Shown here: positions 1-12,092 of the stretch, in pieces | Layout: each line of letters begins with the position of its first letter | Position numbering within the stretch: position 1 is the stretch's first letter | Origin: Bemisia tabaci | Taxonomy: Eukaryota > Arthropoda > Insecta > Hemiptera > Aleyrodidae | Direction: 5' to 3' | Assembly (NCBI RefSeq): GCF_918797505.1 | Contig: NC_092800.1 | Location: 5,332,001 to 5,396,000, forward strand | Length of the DNA: 64,000 nt | Translations under genes and position numbers: made by a program | Notes under the pieces: generated by a model | Databases searched by the model: none | What the model was told of the DNA's origin: nothing | Seen by the model: the letters and a program-made list of their open reading frames with translations, nothing else

Positions 1-1116
1 TTTACTCTCTGGCGGAATCACCATGAGCCATATAGTCAACTAGAGAGATATCAATCTAGAGGGGCTGGCTGGAATGAATGTCAAGATCAGCATCACTGCA
101 AATTGCATTGACTGTTGCAATTTATAGACAAAGCCATAGACAAAGAAGACAAAAGTGATATAGAGGGATCCTATAGTGGAAGCAGGTGGTTGCAATGGAC
201 AAAGAAGGTAGATAATAGACTAACTAACGGCAACCCACAAGAGACCCTATAGTTTGTCCATAATTTTCTCCCATGTCTGTAGGAACTAATTATTTCAACC
301 AATTCAATCAATATCAATCTTATTTGCATATGTGATCGCTCCACATACCCTTTGTCTTCTTTGTCCATCGTTTTGTGTATCAATTTCAACAATTAGCCCA
401 CAGTACAATTTCCGTTTTATTTTAGGGTAAGAATTAGAATAATTGTTTCAACTCGTTAAAAATCGACTCCTTGATCCTAGAACCCTCGGACGTCGTTCAA
501 TTGGCAACGTGGTGAATTCTACTTCCCGCGCCCGCTTTCCACGATGCTCCCCGGGTTTTCGCGAGCAGGAGCTGGAGCGGGATTGGGTCTGGGTTTCCAG
601 AAATTTATGGTAATTGATGAGCATTAGCGCACGCTCGCTCAACGTCACGGAGTTCGTGTCGCGAAAAACGGGATATCGAGTCCTCTCATGTGTCTCTTTT
701 TCCCGGGCTCCCCGCTCCCACGATAAGTATCCCAGACAGAAGCCCGCTACTGGATCATCTTCGGACCCCCCTCCCCCTGCCCCCCTTACACTCGCCCATC
801 CCCGCGTGATAAAGCGATCGTCAATGTTCCGGATACTGATAAACCGACGTCGCGTCCCGGAGAGTTTGGGTTAGGGATGGGACGTCGCCGACGTCATTAG
901 CGGCTTCGGCTGGATAAATGGATAACGGGCCGAGTCTTGCTCAGACTTGTGACGGATCAACTTTGTGGATATTATGAGGAGTTTTCATTCTGACGTTAAG
1001 CTCTCGTGTATATTGTTTAGAATCCATAGGCGGATCCAGGCACTTAGGACGGCGGGGGGGGGGGGCGTAAAAGGGGTCCAGAGGGGCCCCCAGAAAAGTT
1101 TCAAAAGTTTGAGGGC
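1..1116. other. Intergenic DNA downstream of Ubx, left edge
   Basis: No gene is recognised. Positions 134-150 and 350-368 form a short inverted repeat around GACAAAGAAGAC, with a third related word near 196; this may be a degraded foldback element. 480-880 is moderately CpG-rich. 1026-1065 is a transposon-end-like patch (GGCGGATCCAGG) ending in a run of 12 G. Confidence 0.5.
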
Positions 1117-1120
1117 TAAA

Positions 1121-1373
1121 CTGCCGTGCTAAGGAAAAACGCCGTATGAGCCTTGAGGCGTTGCCAAATTTCCTCAGGCAAATCACTAATTTATAGGAAC
1201 ATTTTTTAATATTTTTCTACCAATTTCTCGGATAATTTTGTTTGTAATTTGATCTAAAGTGTCTGCAATTTTCAAAGGAAAAAATGTATAATTTTCCTCA
1301 AAAATAAACAGTTTATCGAAGGAAATTTGGTAACTATCGAATGCTCATACGGCGTTCTTCCTTAGCACGGCAG
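1121..1373. mobile_element. Family A MITE, complete, 253 bp
   Basis: The ends are CTGCCGTGCTAAGGAAAAA and its inverse complement TTCCTTAGCACGGCAG, the inverted repeat continuing as CGCCGTATGA. Subterminal TTGCCAAATTTCC and GGAAATTTGG also pair. The target duplication is TAAA (1117-1120 and 1374-1377). It has no ORF, so it is non-autonomous. The same family recurs at 24031, 26788, 35963, 37112, 42898 and 55734. The superfamily is not assigned; a 4-bp duplication excludes typical hAT, Mariner and Mutator. Confidence 0.9.
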
Positions 1374-1377
1374 TAAA

Positions 1378-3567
1378 GGTGGTGTGAGAAAATCGTAAGA
1401 ATATGAATTTAAGATTTGAAATGATGCCAAAGTAATTTACATTACTTTACAGTGAACGGGCTGCCATTTGAGATTACAAAAATGCGCATAAATCCCTCCA
1501 TGAATTTCGATAGAGCATATCCCTCATGCGTGAACCTATCGGTATAGATATTCTCAGTTTAAGATTCGCCTGAAATTGCTCCGCATAGGCAGAAAACATA
1601 CCGGGAAACACGAATAGTTATCTCTTGTAGAAACACATGCATGTTTCATTTTATCGCCTCCGATAAAGCTAGTGAAGCCTGATGAACCTTTTAATCTCTT
1701 ATGAATTGTATTTTAGGGATCAATATTTTGCTATGGTCAGTATTTGACGTGGACTCACGGAAAAGGTATGGTATGATTGGTATGTATAGAATGAGAGTCA
1801 AAAACGTATAAATAAGAACCCACCAGATTAGTGACTCAGCTAAATTTTAAGTGAAGATGATCAAATTAATCCTGCAATTGCTGCATTTACAACACCACGG
1901 TAAATATCCTTCAAACTGATGGATAATTCTACCCAGAACTTTGATATTTCTTACTCAAAAGGTGAACTGGGTTGGTTTGCTAGCCTGATGCTGTGATGAT
2001 CATCAAGTCCTATTTTTGCAAGAGGCATAATTGAGGCATTTTCGATAAAAGGACGTCTGAGGCTTGCAATGCTGCTGAGATGTGAACTTTTTCACAGCGT
2101 TCGCTGCGATGAAATTCATTCACAGTCGACTTACTACTTCACAACAGTGAGGCAAAAAACTGAGCAGATTAAGGGAGAAATTCATAGCAGAACTGTCTGA
2201 TAAGTTACTTACAACTGGAGAACTACGTTGCACAATCTTAGGAGTCTCATACTCTGTTACCGAAAATTGCCTCAACTATACACTGCGTTTCTGAAAGTAA
2301 GTGAGAAGAGAAAGGAATGAGGAGAAGAGAAAGAAGCACGCAAGGAAGAAGGAAGATAAAATTCATCTGCTCGGCAAATCGGTGTGAAATACCAAGAGTG
2401 AACTCTTCCGCTAGCTCGGGCACCATAGGTCAGAGTCAAGGTTGCCATGGTTTCGCGTTAAATGCGGATATTTAACATGGGTTCCAATGCAAAAAAGTTC
2501 TGCTTTTTTAGCACTATCTAGCAATGGTGGTCGGAGTAGCTCCGCAAGTATGATAGAGCGAACAACCGCAGCTCGTGCAGAATGCTGCTGTGCTGCACCA
2601 CCAGATCAAGCGCGAAAGCCCCCTTTTCGAACGGGGAAATCCAGGATATTTCCCCCGATCTCGCAATGGCTCCCCTGTGACGCAAGGGTATTAAGACGTT
2701 AGCATCATGCAAATAAGCGGGCACTTGTAGTGAGGAATCTACAATGTTTACCCATCCTAGCTGCATATTTTTGCCCGGCCTCTCTGGTTTCGCGGCGCCG
2801 CCGCCAGGTTGCAGCACGCTCCGCGCTGTTTGTCGGGGATTTTCGGGGCGTTCGAGGCGGTTCGGCGTCGCCGTACTTGGATTCGCGAGCCCGCTGCCTC
2901 TCAGGAGATCATGAGCACCTCACATTTTGTGATCTATTTCTTGCCTTCCGGCTATCACTTATAAGACGTTTGCGGTGTTGGAAATCGTCGCGATTCGCGA
3001 AAATGGAGTCCTGCAAGAGTTGGGTATTCCAGAAGGAAGAGAAGTGTCATGTCTTTGTCACTGTTTCATCGGTTCATTAGTTTTAGGCCTCTTGGAAAGA
3101 TCTCAGGGTCCAATGTTAAGAAACTCAGCTTGGGAGAATTCGTGGTTTTGAAAGGAAAGTGAATGATACAGGAAAAAGCGTTATTCTCAGCAAAAGTAAG
3201 CATCGAGTCTTGTGTTAACCTTTGTTTCAAAAGTTGGAAATTGAAACTGGCATTTCATGTGTGCCAGCTCTGCCACAGTTTTTTGTTTCTTTTTTTACAT
3301 TGAGACTTAAGAGCTTTAAAGACCAATGAAAAAATATACAGTTTTCACATTAAATGGTTTGAGGTGGTAAAACGCTCTAAATGTAAGCACCTTGAGGAAT
3401 TTGTGGTTGAAACAACAATTTCTTCTTTAAATTTTCCCTTGAATATAGAGATGAAGACAGACCTTCCACTAGTATCTGGATAGGTCGGTTTCAAAACTGA
3501 GTTAATGTCTTACTTGGTGATTTGAGTGAATTTCGCTGTGATAAAAGGAAACAGAAAATCATTTGCA
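1378..3567. other. Intergenic DNA, no gene recognised
   Basis: No supported coding region. 2430-2960 is richer in GC and CpG (around GCGGCGCCGCCGCC at about 2800) and could be regulatory. The rest is ordinary AT-rich sequence in which I see no structure. Confidence 0.4.
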
Positions 3568-3575
3568 TGCAACGT

Positions 3576-4594
3576 CAGGGCCGGATTAAAGGGGTGGCCA
3601 CATGGACCGTGGCCCATGGTGGCAAAATTTAGGGGGCGGCAAATTTTGCAATTTTTTTAATGTAGGTATCAAACAATGAGAGAAAACAATCGGATTCAGA
3701 AAATAAATTACAAACGAGAAAAGGTGACAAAATCTCTCATTTCCTGAGAGTAAAAGTATAGTAATTTCTAATTTTGTCGTCTTTCGGTGATACAAGAGAC
3801 AACACCTCTAATTAGTCGAGTCAAGAGAGAAACCAAACACGCAATTTGACCTGGAACGGAGCGGCGGTCGGCATGAAACACATAGCGCCTACAAGACTAC
3901 ATGAATACTTCACGCATTGCGCCAAACAGTGTGGTCAGCAGCGGTCGGCGTGAAACGCATAGCGCCTACAAGACTGCATGAATACCTCACGCATTGCACC
4001 AACATAGTGCGGTCGGCGCGGCGGTGGAAGTTAAAATTTTTAACTACATTTATGTTTGTTCTTTCATAATTTTTTCGTTCTTTTTTATAAATGGAAGGTC
4101 TTGTCCAAACAGGGATGGGTTTACGGAACTGAACTTTTGTTAAAGTTGACAGGGCTTTTACAAAAAATGTGCCCAACACGAGTAAACGCGTCTTATACAC
4201 CCCTCCCCCACCGGTGCGTTCACTTGATGGTTTTTGTAGATCGTATTCAAAAGATCACACAGGTGAGATTATATTGATATCGATTGGTTCAATATGTAAC
4301 CAAAGCCTCAAAAGTCAATTTACAAATCTAAGGTAACTGGTCTTATATGGTCGAATTTTTATTCTCTCGAGTACCAAATGGCAATGAAAAGTGAAATCGT
4401 TAGGAATTTTCTCATTTTCAGCTTTTCCAAATTAAATCCTAGCATTTTTTTTTTAAGGTTATTTTCTATTGTTTTGAACCAAACGATACATCGAACCACT
4501 GTCAAAGACGATCTATTGATGTTTCAAAGCAAATGAGAAGGGGGCAGAAAAATACAGGCGGCCCATGGGCGGCATGTAGGTAAATCCGGCCCTG
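3576..4594. mobile_element. Non-autonomous hAT-type DNA transposon, complete, 1019 bp
   Basis: The terminal inverted repeats are CAGGGCCGGATT and AATCCGGCCCTG, and a perfect 8-bp target duplication TGCAACGT lies at 3568-3575 and 4595-4602. Both are hallmarks of hAT elements. The subterminal parts carry GGCCCATGG/CCCATGGGC words. It contains an internal tandem duplication of about 77 bp (3864-4008). No transposase frame is present, so it must have moved in trans. The exact target duplication suggests fairly recent insertion. Confidence 0.92.
3864..4017 (+). repeat. Internal tandem repeat of the hAT element, about 77-bp unit
   Basis: Two copies start GCGGTCGG at 3864 and 3941. Both continue through TGAAAC, CATAGCGCCTACAAGACT, GCATGAATAC and CACGCATTGC. 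A partial third start is at 4009. The copies differ at several positions. Confidence 0.8.
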
Positions 4595-4734
4595 TGCAAC
4601 GTCCCTCATTTTTTGGGGGGATCTCAGAAACATATTACATTTTCTGGACAAAGATAATTTGAGGAAACCTTATTAGAACGAGCGAAGACCACAATAAGGA
4701 GGAATACAGCGGCCAAGCGGATAAGGGGCGAAAT

Positions 4735-4898
4735 CAGTGGCGTGGCGTGAATTGCGATACATCGATTGTTATGCCATTTAAACCAATGAAAAAGGATCGA
4801 TAAACAGAGTTTTCGCAGCGAACGCCTTAATAATCGATTTTTTACCACAGGTTTAAATGGCACAACAATCGATGTATCGCAATCACGCCACGCCACTG
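4735..4898. mobile_element. Family B palindromic hAT-like MITE, 164 bp
   Basis: The ends CAGTGGCGTGGCGTGAATTG and CACGCCACGCCACTG pair. The whole element is close to a palindrome: ATCGATTGTTATGCCATTTAAACC pairs with GGTTTAAATGGCACAACAATCGAT, and the centre is a GTTCGC-type stem. A perfect 8-bp target duplication GGCGAAAT lies at 4727-4734 and 4899-4906. It has no coding capacity. The 8-bp duplication and CAGTGGCG end support a hAT parent. Confidence 0.92.
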
Positions 4899-5270
4899 GG
4901 CGAAATGGTCATAGTGAGCACGCGAGCGTGACGCTTCAATGGAGCATCACAACATCTCCAGTTGATAGGATGTATCATGGTGAAATGCAAGCAGTTCTTT
5001 TAAGGTTGTATTTTTCTTATCTGAATGGCACAAAATCAACTTCAAAGGCAAACATCAAAGACCATTTTTGAAAGCATGCTACATTTTTCAGAGCTATAGT
5101 TGGTGGAAAATATTCAAAATGATGATGTGTTTTTGTAATCGTATTTAAATACGATAAAAATACTCAATTACCTCGATTGATTAGTGGGCATGCACTCATG
5201 GATCGCTCTTAAGGTTCGCGTGCATTTGAAACAAAGATAGGTATGAGATGAAAGGATACTTACTTGGCTT

Positions 5271-5432
5271 CAGTGACGACGCATGCTTTACAATATATCG
5301 ATTGATCTGCCATTTGAACCTATGGAAAAGGATCGATAAACACGGAGTTCGCAACGAACACTTTAATAATCGATTCTTTACAATGGCTTCAAATAGAGAA
5401 ATATGATCGATTATTCATGCCTCGCGCCGCTG
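5271..5432. mobile_element. Family B MITE, diverged copy
   Basis: It aligns to the 4735 copy over its length (ATCGATTGATCTGCCATTTG, GGATCGATAAACACGG, AATAATCGATTCTTTAC) but its ends are mutated (CAGTGACGACGC and GCGCCGCTG). The flanking octamers CTTGGCTT and CTCAGCTT match at 6 of 8 positions, as expected for an old insertion. Confidence 0.8.
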
Positions 5433-6555
5433 CTCAGCTTCAAATAGCTGCTACGCTACTCTTTGTAATCTCCTTTCCTGAATTTTGAATCTGATTTCTG
5501 AATTTTAATTGATAACTAGCTTTTTTTGTCTTTTTTATATTTTTCTTCCTTTCCAATAGTTCTTCTTTTTTTTTGGGGGGGGGGGGGTGTCCCCAATATT
5601 TTCCTCTCCTTCCTGGTTTCACAACAGAATGTAAATTCTTACACAACGTATTCTACATGATCAAAATCGACAAATTGAAAAATGGATTCGGTCTGTTCTT
5701 CCTCAGTTTCTGACGGGGATCAGTTTAAGCTGAACAATGCGAAGGAGGCAGCAGACACAGCGCAGCCGATTCATCCCTTCAGATATTCACGGCAGGAGAT
5801 CATTGAATTTCCGGGAATATCCCTCGGGATGACAACTCTGCGTCCGCGAACACCGAAGCCGGGAGTAGCTGGGGATTGTATTTCACCGATACATAAATTG
5901 AAAAGTTTAATATCTTAGCGGCGAGATAGGATCGAAACGCGAGCCCGATGGATAAATAAATTGTATCTCAGGTGAAGATAAGGCTGCAATTATTAAAAGA
6001 TGGCTTTATATATATGTATTCGCGCCAAAGTTCGTAGACTTAATGAACCCCGGCTTCTTTTCAGAATGTGTTAATCTACTTCCTCCTCCGCGCTATCAGA
6101 TTCTACATAATTTTCATCCCCATGGACTTCTTACACCTCGCTCGCTTTTCCTCTCTGTCCTCCTCTTTCGCAGCCTCCTCGGCTGCAGCCGAAAAAGTCA
6201 AGCATTTTTGGCCGACTTCCTTCACTTTTCCTCCTTTTATCATTTCCACTTTGCAATTTTTCTAACACATTAGGTATTTTGAGGCGTTGGATTCAGATGA
6301 CATTTTTTGGCGACGGTGTTTCAGAATCTTCAGCGCTGATTTTTATTTTAGAAAGAAAACCATTGGGTGAATTTTCTTAAATTTTACCATTTCAGCACTG
6401 TAAAATCATAAAGAATATTCAGAAAAACTTGCAAAAAATAACATAAGTTTGCTTCAAGTATTTTAGATGAAACTTTAGCTGAGTATCTGAGACACTGTAG
6501 CCACGAATACCATTCCTGCATTCAGCGCTTCCGATCTGTCACAAACAAGCAGTAC

Positions 6556-6635
6556 AATTGAGGGGCTTGCAGGACAAGTCGCATAAGTGCAGCTTTTGAA
6601 AAAAAATTGAGCCTTGTCCTCCGAGCCCTTCAATT
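6556..6635. mobile_element. Family H MITE, 80-bp internal-deletion derivative
   Basis: The left end AATTGAGGGGCTTGCAGGAC is inverted at the right end as GTCCTCCGAGCCCTTCAATT, with almost nothing between. The fuller copy at 62023-62277 has the same ends and about 170 bp of internal sequence. This copy is therefore a deletion product. Confidence 0.65.
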
Positions 6636-7903
6636 TGGCATTTGCTCAAAACTTTAGAGAGAAAAAGTTTTCGCAACTTTTTAGATCGGAAACTCCACGT
6701 CTACTTTGACAGATGAACGTTTTGGTGATTTTCATTTAAGAAAAACAAGCAAGCTGTTTTGAGATTGTCACTTAAGCCAGAATATTCAACCAAAAATCCA
6801 AGAACGATCCTATGGAAAAACTGTATAGTGATCTTTAATCTGTGACTTTCACATTATCTAATGAAAATGGAGCCAACAACTCGGAATTGAAATACATGTT
6901 CACACAAGTGCTAACCTTTTATCAGGCAATTATTTTATGACAGAAACATTAAGGAGGGAAACAATCTGTATATTCAGATCACGCTCTTGCCATAATACGT
7001 CACCCCTCTGACGTAGGGGCGTAACTCAATTTTCACGGAAGCCCTATTTTACAAGTAAATTCATACTTTTTTTAGGCTCGGTTTCCAGCTTTTAACTGTT
7101 GTACTAAACCTTATGAAGCCAGCAATAACTGGTGACTCTGTTGAAAGAGGTCCGACAATCAGTTCTTTCAAAGTAAGGTAAGAAGAGTTCAGTTTTGGCG
7201 TGTTTTTTTTTTTTTTTTTTCTTTCTTTTTTTTCTTTTTTTTTTTTTTTTCTTCTGAGAAATTCACTTATTGTCAAATATCGGCATTAATCAAGTGTCTG
7301 ACATAATTTGGATTTATTTAAGCAATCAGCTGAGCTTCATTTCGTGAGGCCTTGTTTCCTCTGAAGTCACATCCTGAGATGTGGGATCTACATAATATCT
7401 TGACCTATTTTGAGAATTTAGATTTTGATTTTAAAGAATATATCTTTAGTTAGGGCAAAAAACCCGTAACTAAATTTTTGACTAAATCGAAAAATTAGAG
7501 GAAGACCACGGTGCAGCTTCCTTTGTCTGCAACGTATTTTTTAAATTTAAAAACTCTTTATTATCTTGTACAGGATGGTATACATGCCATGACTAATTTC
7601 TTTAACACTCAATAATGCATTATTTTGTAAGTCCCAGGATATAAATAACTCGATTTTTCCAAAATCATTACTGCGTTTCTTAGACTCTTCTCTACAGATA
7701 TATTCGCAAATATGTTATGTAATGAAGTTAAGTAAATAAAGATAATGGTATAATCAAGAATTTTTAATGTAGTTGGGTAAATGCTAGTTCATGCTGTCCA
7801 GTTCCTCGGAAAATTTTGAATTAAGTGCCATGTCAAACATGTATCACTCCAGTAGGATCATTAAAAACACAAAAAGAGTTCAGTTTGAGATACAAGTAAC
7901 ACA

Positions 7904-7909
7904 TTTATT
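7904..7909 (-). terminator. Ubx: Candidate distal poly(A) signal AATAAA
   Basis: AATAAA on the minus strand is followed by TGTGTTACTTGTATCTC, a GT-rich downstream element, giving expected cleavage near 7885. Below this point the sequence gains oligo-T/A tracts and transposon remnants, which fits a transcript end. Other AATAAA words exist between here and 13223 (for example 10418-10423) but lack as good a downstream element. Confidence 0.35.
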
Positions 7910-8620
7910 TGATAAAATATAACTCAACACTTTTGCTTTCGTTTCAAAATTGTATTATTTTAAAACATACAGAGAGATATTTGCATAAGATGAACAAAAG
8001 AAAGAAAATTATAAGCGATAAAATATATTACACTTTATAAAAATGTACAATATTTGTGAATTTCATTTAAAGATCGACTCACCCGACACATTTTCAATGT
8101 GAACTAGAATCGTATAATACATGATGAATCACTCATTTTTTTCAAAATTACAGTCAGTTAATATACATTGTGCAGTTATTCTTATCGATGGGTACTAAAT
8201 TTTCTAGATGTACTACTCATCCTAAAGTGGTAACTAAGTCATGTTTCTGTCGTATTCCAGTAGAAAACTTCAACTTTTGTAGCTGTTTATCTTTCCTAGT
8301 TTGTACGTTTGTACTTTCTCTTTTTTTACCCTTTTGTTGAGGTCTAAACTTGTACATACCCGAATGACAATATAATTTCGGAAAACAAATTTAGTCTAAT
8401 CACACCGAAATTTTTTTGGTTGACAGATGAGCGTTTGAGCTTACAGGTAGGTCGCTTACGTGAAATGTGAGTGCTTTCCTTTATTCTAAGTATCAATTTA
8501 TTTTTTGGCAGAGTTATATTTATTTCAAATTGCATCAGTTGAAATTACCATTATTTTTTTCTGTAGGTAAAAATCGGTTTCGATTTAAATTAATTATCCG
8601 TTCCAAATAATTTGGAAAGT

Positions 8621-8628
8621 TCGTATAC
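8621..8628 (-). promoter_or_regulatory. Predicted miR-iab-4-5p target site (8-mer)
   Basis: Minus-strand GTATACGA pairs with nucleotides 2-8 of miR-iab-4-5p (seed CGUAUAC) and has A opposite position 1. The site lies inside the candidate extended Ubx 3' UTR. miR-iab-4 repression of Ubx is established in Drosophila; its use here is a prediction. Confidence 0.4.
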
Positions 8629-9135
8629 TTTTATTATTCATTGTACAGATCATTTTCTTATCACAACATAATGTGTACTGTTTTCAAACACGAAAAATAA
8701 TAAAAACAATTATATAATACATTAAAAATAAATTAATACAAAATTAAAGTACAGGGGAAAACAAATCGCACAATATTATCACTTCAAAGCTTATGTGAAA
8801 CATACGACGAAACATTGAAAACTTTTTAATTACAGGTTGCCAGCGTTATGTACAAAATTTTAAATAAAAAACTAATTAAATGAAATTGCAATCACATACT
8901 TCAGAAACATGTAGGTACTTACGTGAACATAAATTTTTTACTAGCTTGAAACTGACAAAACTGATTTGCGTCTTTTCAGTTCATCAGCTGAGTTATGCTT
9001 TGGATTATAAGTGACTTGTGCTTCCAAGCAATAAAGATGGATATTGTAAGCCCATAACGGTAAATTCTCTTTAAAAGATAATACTTTCATTTGCTGGGCT
9101 TACGGGGCTGGTTTTCTTGTGTATTTCGATCAATT

Positions 9136-9256
9136 GGGCGTATTTCTATCAAACAGAACTAAGTGCATTGAGACAGGAGTCTTGAGACCTATAAGAATGT
9201 ATGCATGGCAGGGCTCACGTCGCAATAACATAGTTCCGTTTGGCAGAAATACGTCC
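9136..9256. mobile_element. Family C MITE, short form, 121 bp
   Basis: The inverted ends are GGGCGTATTTCTATCAAACA and CCGTTTGGCAGAAATACGTCC, flanked by AATT on both sides (9132-9135 and 9257-9260). The core has a GGGCTC stem. It is the only clear transposon inside the 5.8-kb candidate Ubx 3' UTR. Confidence 0.88.
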
Positions 9257-9391
9257 AATTATGGTTCCATGAAGTTAAAAGCCATGAGATCAAAAGTTGC
9301 GATTCACCTCATAATCGGGTATCGCTGAAAATGTGGGAATGGCGATGTGCTTCTGCTTGCTTAATAATACTAAATTTTTCACTTAGCCTAG

Positions 9392-9398
9392 TACGTAT
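9392..9398 (-). promoter_or_regulatory. Predicted miR-iab-8-5p target site (7-mer)
   Basis: Minus-strand ATACGTA is complementary to nucleotides 2-8 (UACGUAU) of miR-iab-8-5p, the antisense partner of iab-4. The next base is C, so it is a 7-mer-m8 site. Confidence 0.35.
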
Positions 9399-11111
9399 AA
9401 TGATACAAAGCACATTGCCAAATCCTGACGAGATTGGAAATTACATGCAAATTGGTTTACTTTGTGAATGAGTTTTGATGGCTCCACGGATGTTTGCTAT
9501 TGCTTCCTTCATCGTAATTAATCCTTATTTTGATCATTTTCCTCACGAAATATCTAATAGTAATTGAAAATAGCAGATTAATATAAAAAACGAAAGGACG
9601 TTTACTCAGAGTAGCAACTATTACAGAAATAGCTCTGACTTTCGTAAAAAAAAAAAAAGCTCCCATATGACTTCCGGTAAAATCAAAACTTGACTTTTTC
9701 GGAGCAACTCTGGGCAAATATCTGAAGTAATTATTTAAAATTCTCAAATAAGCTTTTTTGTTGAGTCATTTTGCTGTTATTTATACTACTCGAGAAGGCA
9801 AAATTGATAAAAAATGAAATTCCTTCCTCGTTCGAAGACAAAATTGTAGCCAAAATTGCAATTTATAGGGAGAAAAATACTAAGCTTATTTTCAACACAT
9901 AACTGAATGGAAGCTTGATTTTCATCGACATAGTTTTATTTTATTTACATACTGGATGACGCATTTTAAATCTGTCTAAAATACACTTGCAGATAGAAAA
10001 ACACATTCTCTGCTTATTATATCTATCAGTATTGTATTTAAACTTTGGCATGATTTAACCTAATATTAAAATTACAGTTACAGTTGTATTTACACTTATC
10101 ACAAGAAAAACGACACGAACAATAATGTCTTATCTCACTGATCTCATGCACTTGTTTTATTTTCTTAAACCGAGATGGATACGATTCCAGGATATTAAAA
10201 TGTTGACGAGAATTTTAATTAAGTAGCATAAAAGTTGGCTTCGAAATACACCGCCAAAAAGAACTTCATAAAACAGTAGTTTGGCAGTTTACGAAACGGT
10301 AACTGGACGCTCATGACGAGATAACTCAGATCTCGAATATTTTCTTTTCTTTATCTGACTCCCTCTCTTTTTTTCGATTGAGATAATGGATAATTAAGTT
10401 ATGATTTGCTTCATTGCTTTATTTGCTGATGAATAGTGGTGGCATGCTCAAAAAATGAGAGGACGATGGAGAAAAATTATTCTGATACTTCACTGACAGT
10501 AGGATACTCTGACTCGAAATTTTTACGGATTTATGCATTACCATATTTGGAGGCGACTGTGTAAAATTTATGAAATTATGCTCCACAACTTATTAACGAA
10601 AAATAAAGTAAGCAATTGGAATGTTTATGAGTAGAAAAAGAGGAAAATATTGGTCCTGCATACTCATAAAACTCTGAAAACGTTCAATATTTGGTTCGTG
10701 TAACCATTGGCCCTGAAATTAAGAAGCGTGTCATCTGACACAATTGCACATTTTGAGCAGAGCCAATGGTTAGTTGTAACCCTGTTAAGTAATGACTGAT
10801 CGAGAATCATCATTCATAAAATGCAAGACATCTAATGGTCTTAACCATCATTTTTGACAACCCTTCAGCACATCCTTAACATTGGAAAATAAGAATTAAA
10901 GTGTGTCGTGTGAAAGATAGAAGTTTCCTCCTGTGGCAAAAACAAAATTTACTAGACGCAATGATGAAAGTGACTTAAAGTCACGTTTAGCTTCAATGAA
11001 AAGGACTCTTTCAAATCCTTAGCTTTTCTGTACTCATACCACACTGATGTTGCACAGTTATTATCAAGTTTTGCCTGAAATTTAAGAAAAAAATCAAAGG
11101 GAAAGAGAATT

Positions 11112-11119
11112 TCGTATAC
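11112..11119 (-). promoter_or_regulatory. Predicted miR-iab-4-5p target site (8-mer)
   Basis: This is a second minus-strand GTATACGA, identical to the 8621-8628 site, 2.5 kb closer to the stop codon. Confidence 0.4.
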
Positions 11120-11484
11120 TTTAAAATATCAATTGATGAAGTTTCATGTACATATTTATTCTTCTTTGAAGGTATCATTTGTCAGTCAAAGTATAATCTT
11201 GGGAAATACCAACATAAAGTTACCAGGCCCCTCTGGTCAGAGCTTATAACTAAGAGTCGAAATAAATGTCTGGAACTTTTGGAATTTAAGAATGATCCCT
11301 GATTTGGGCACGAATGTTTGATTTTTTGAGAGAAAAAAGTGGAAGGTCATGCTTAAGTAATCAAAGAGCAATGTGTATGAATTTGACAAAAGAAATCAAA
11401 TGTTTTAAGGTGGGGTCAAAACTACATCTGACGTTAAGTAATTAATTTTACGGGTTGACAATGAGTAATAGAACATCTGAAAAG

Positions 11485-11491
11485 TACGTAT
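11485..11491 (-). promoter_or_regulatory. Predicted miR-iab-8-5p target site (7-mer)
   Basis: A second minus-strand ATACGTA lies in the same block, about 370 bp from the 11112 iab-4 site. Confidence 0.35.
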
Positions 11492-12085
11492 TAAGATTGT
11501 TATGATAAGGTGTTGCACAATTTCATCATATGGCTATATTACATATGATATCTGCTGATCAGCGCGTGTCCAAAATATTCACTGGAAAAATGCTTGGACC
11601 AAGGCTGATATGTCTTGAATCAGCCGCCGAGAGTTTTTTCATCTTGATTCAAGATGAATTCCTGTAGGATAAACACGGAATATGCTTGGGATAAGCAAAA
11701 AAGTTGCTTACACAACGCAACATTATGATTGATCCAAGAAAAAATATTTTGTGGTGGCAAAAAGATTTTGTTTCTTTTTTTCTTAGTGTTGTGCGCTAAC
11801 ACTTTGTATTAATTAAAACAATTTATCATACACACATGTATTTTAATTATCACTTGATGATAGCGTATTGAACATTTGGCACTCACTGATTAACATTCTA
11901 GGAGGAGATCATCACCTCAATTTAATCTCAAAAATCGTTTTCTTTGACAAATGTAACCTTTCACGTGGTCTGAAACCCAAAAAGAAGACGTTTCATGAGC
12001 AAACTGATCACTAAGATTAAGAGGCCCTTCTCTTGGAGATATTTTCTAAGGAAATCTTAAAAATATGCAGCATTAGGTTTAACTG

Positions 12086-12092
12086 TACGTAT
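12086..12092 (-). promoter_or_regulatory. Predicted miR-iab-8-5p target site (7-mer)
   Basis: A third minus-strand ATACGTA, in the context TACTATACGTACAG. Confidence 0.35.

Larger units (their letters stand above)
4907..7884. other. Intergenic DNA below the candidate Ubx transcript end
   Basis: Apart from family B (5271-5432) and the family H derivative (6556-6635), no gene is recognised. It contains a homopolymer G run near 5575-5587 and a T/C-rich tract at 7203-7251. A purine- and CpG-containing patch lies at 5690-5940. Short ORFs here have no recognisable motif. Confidence 0.4.

Noticed and set aside
4624..4896. 90-codon minus-strand frame
   Set aside because: It mainly translates the family B MITE; similar frames recur at other copies (15922-16119), as expected of a repeat and not a gene.
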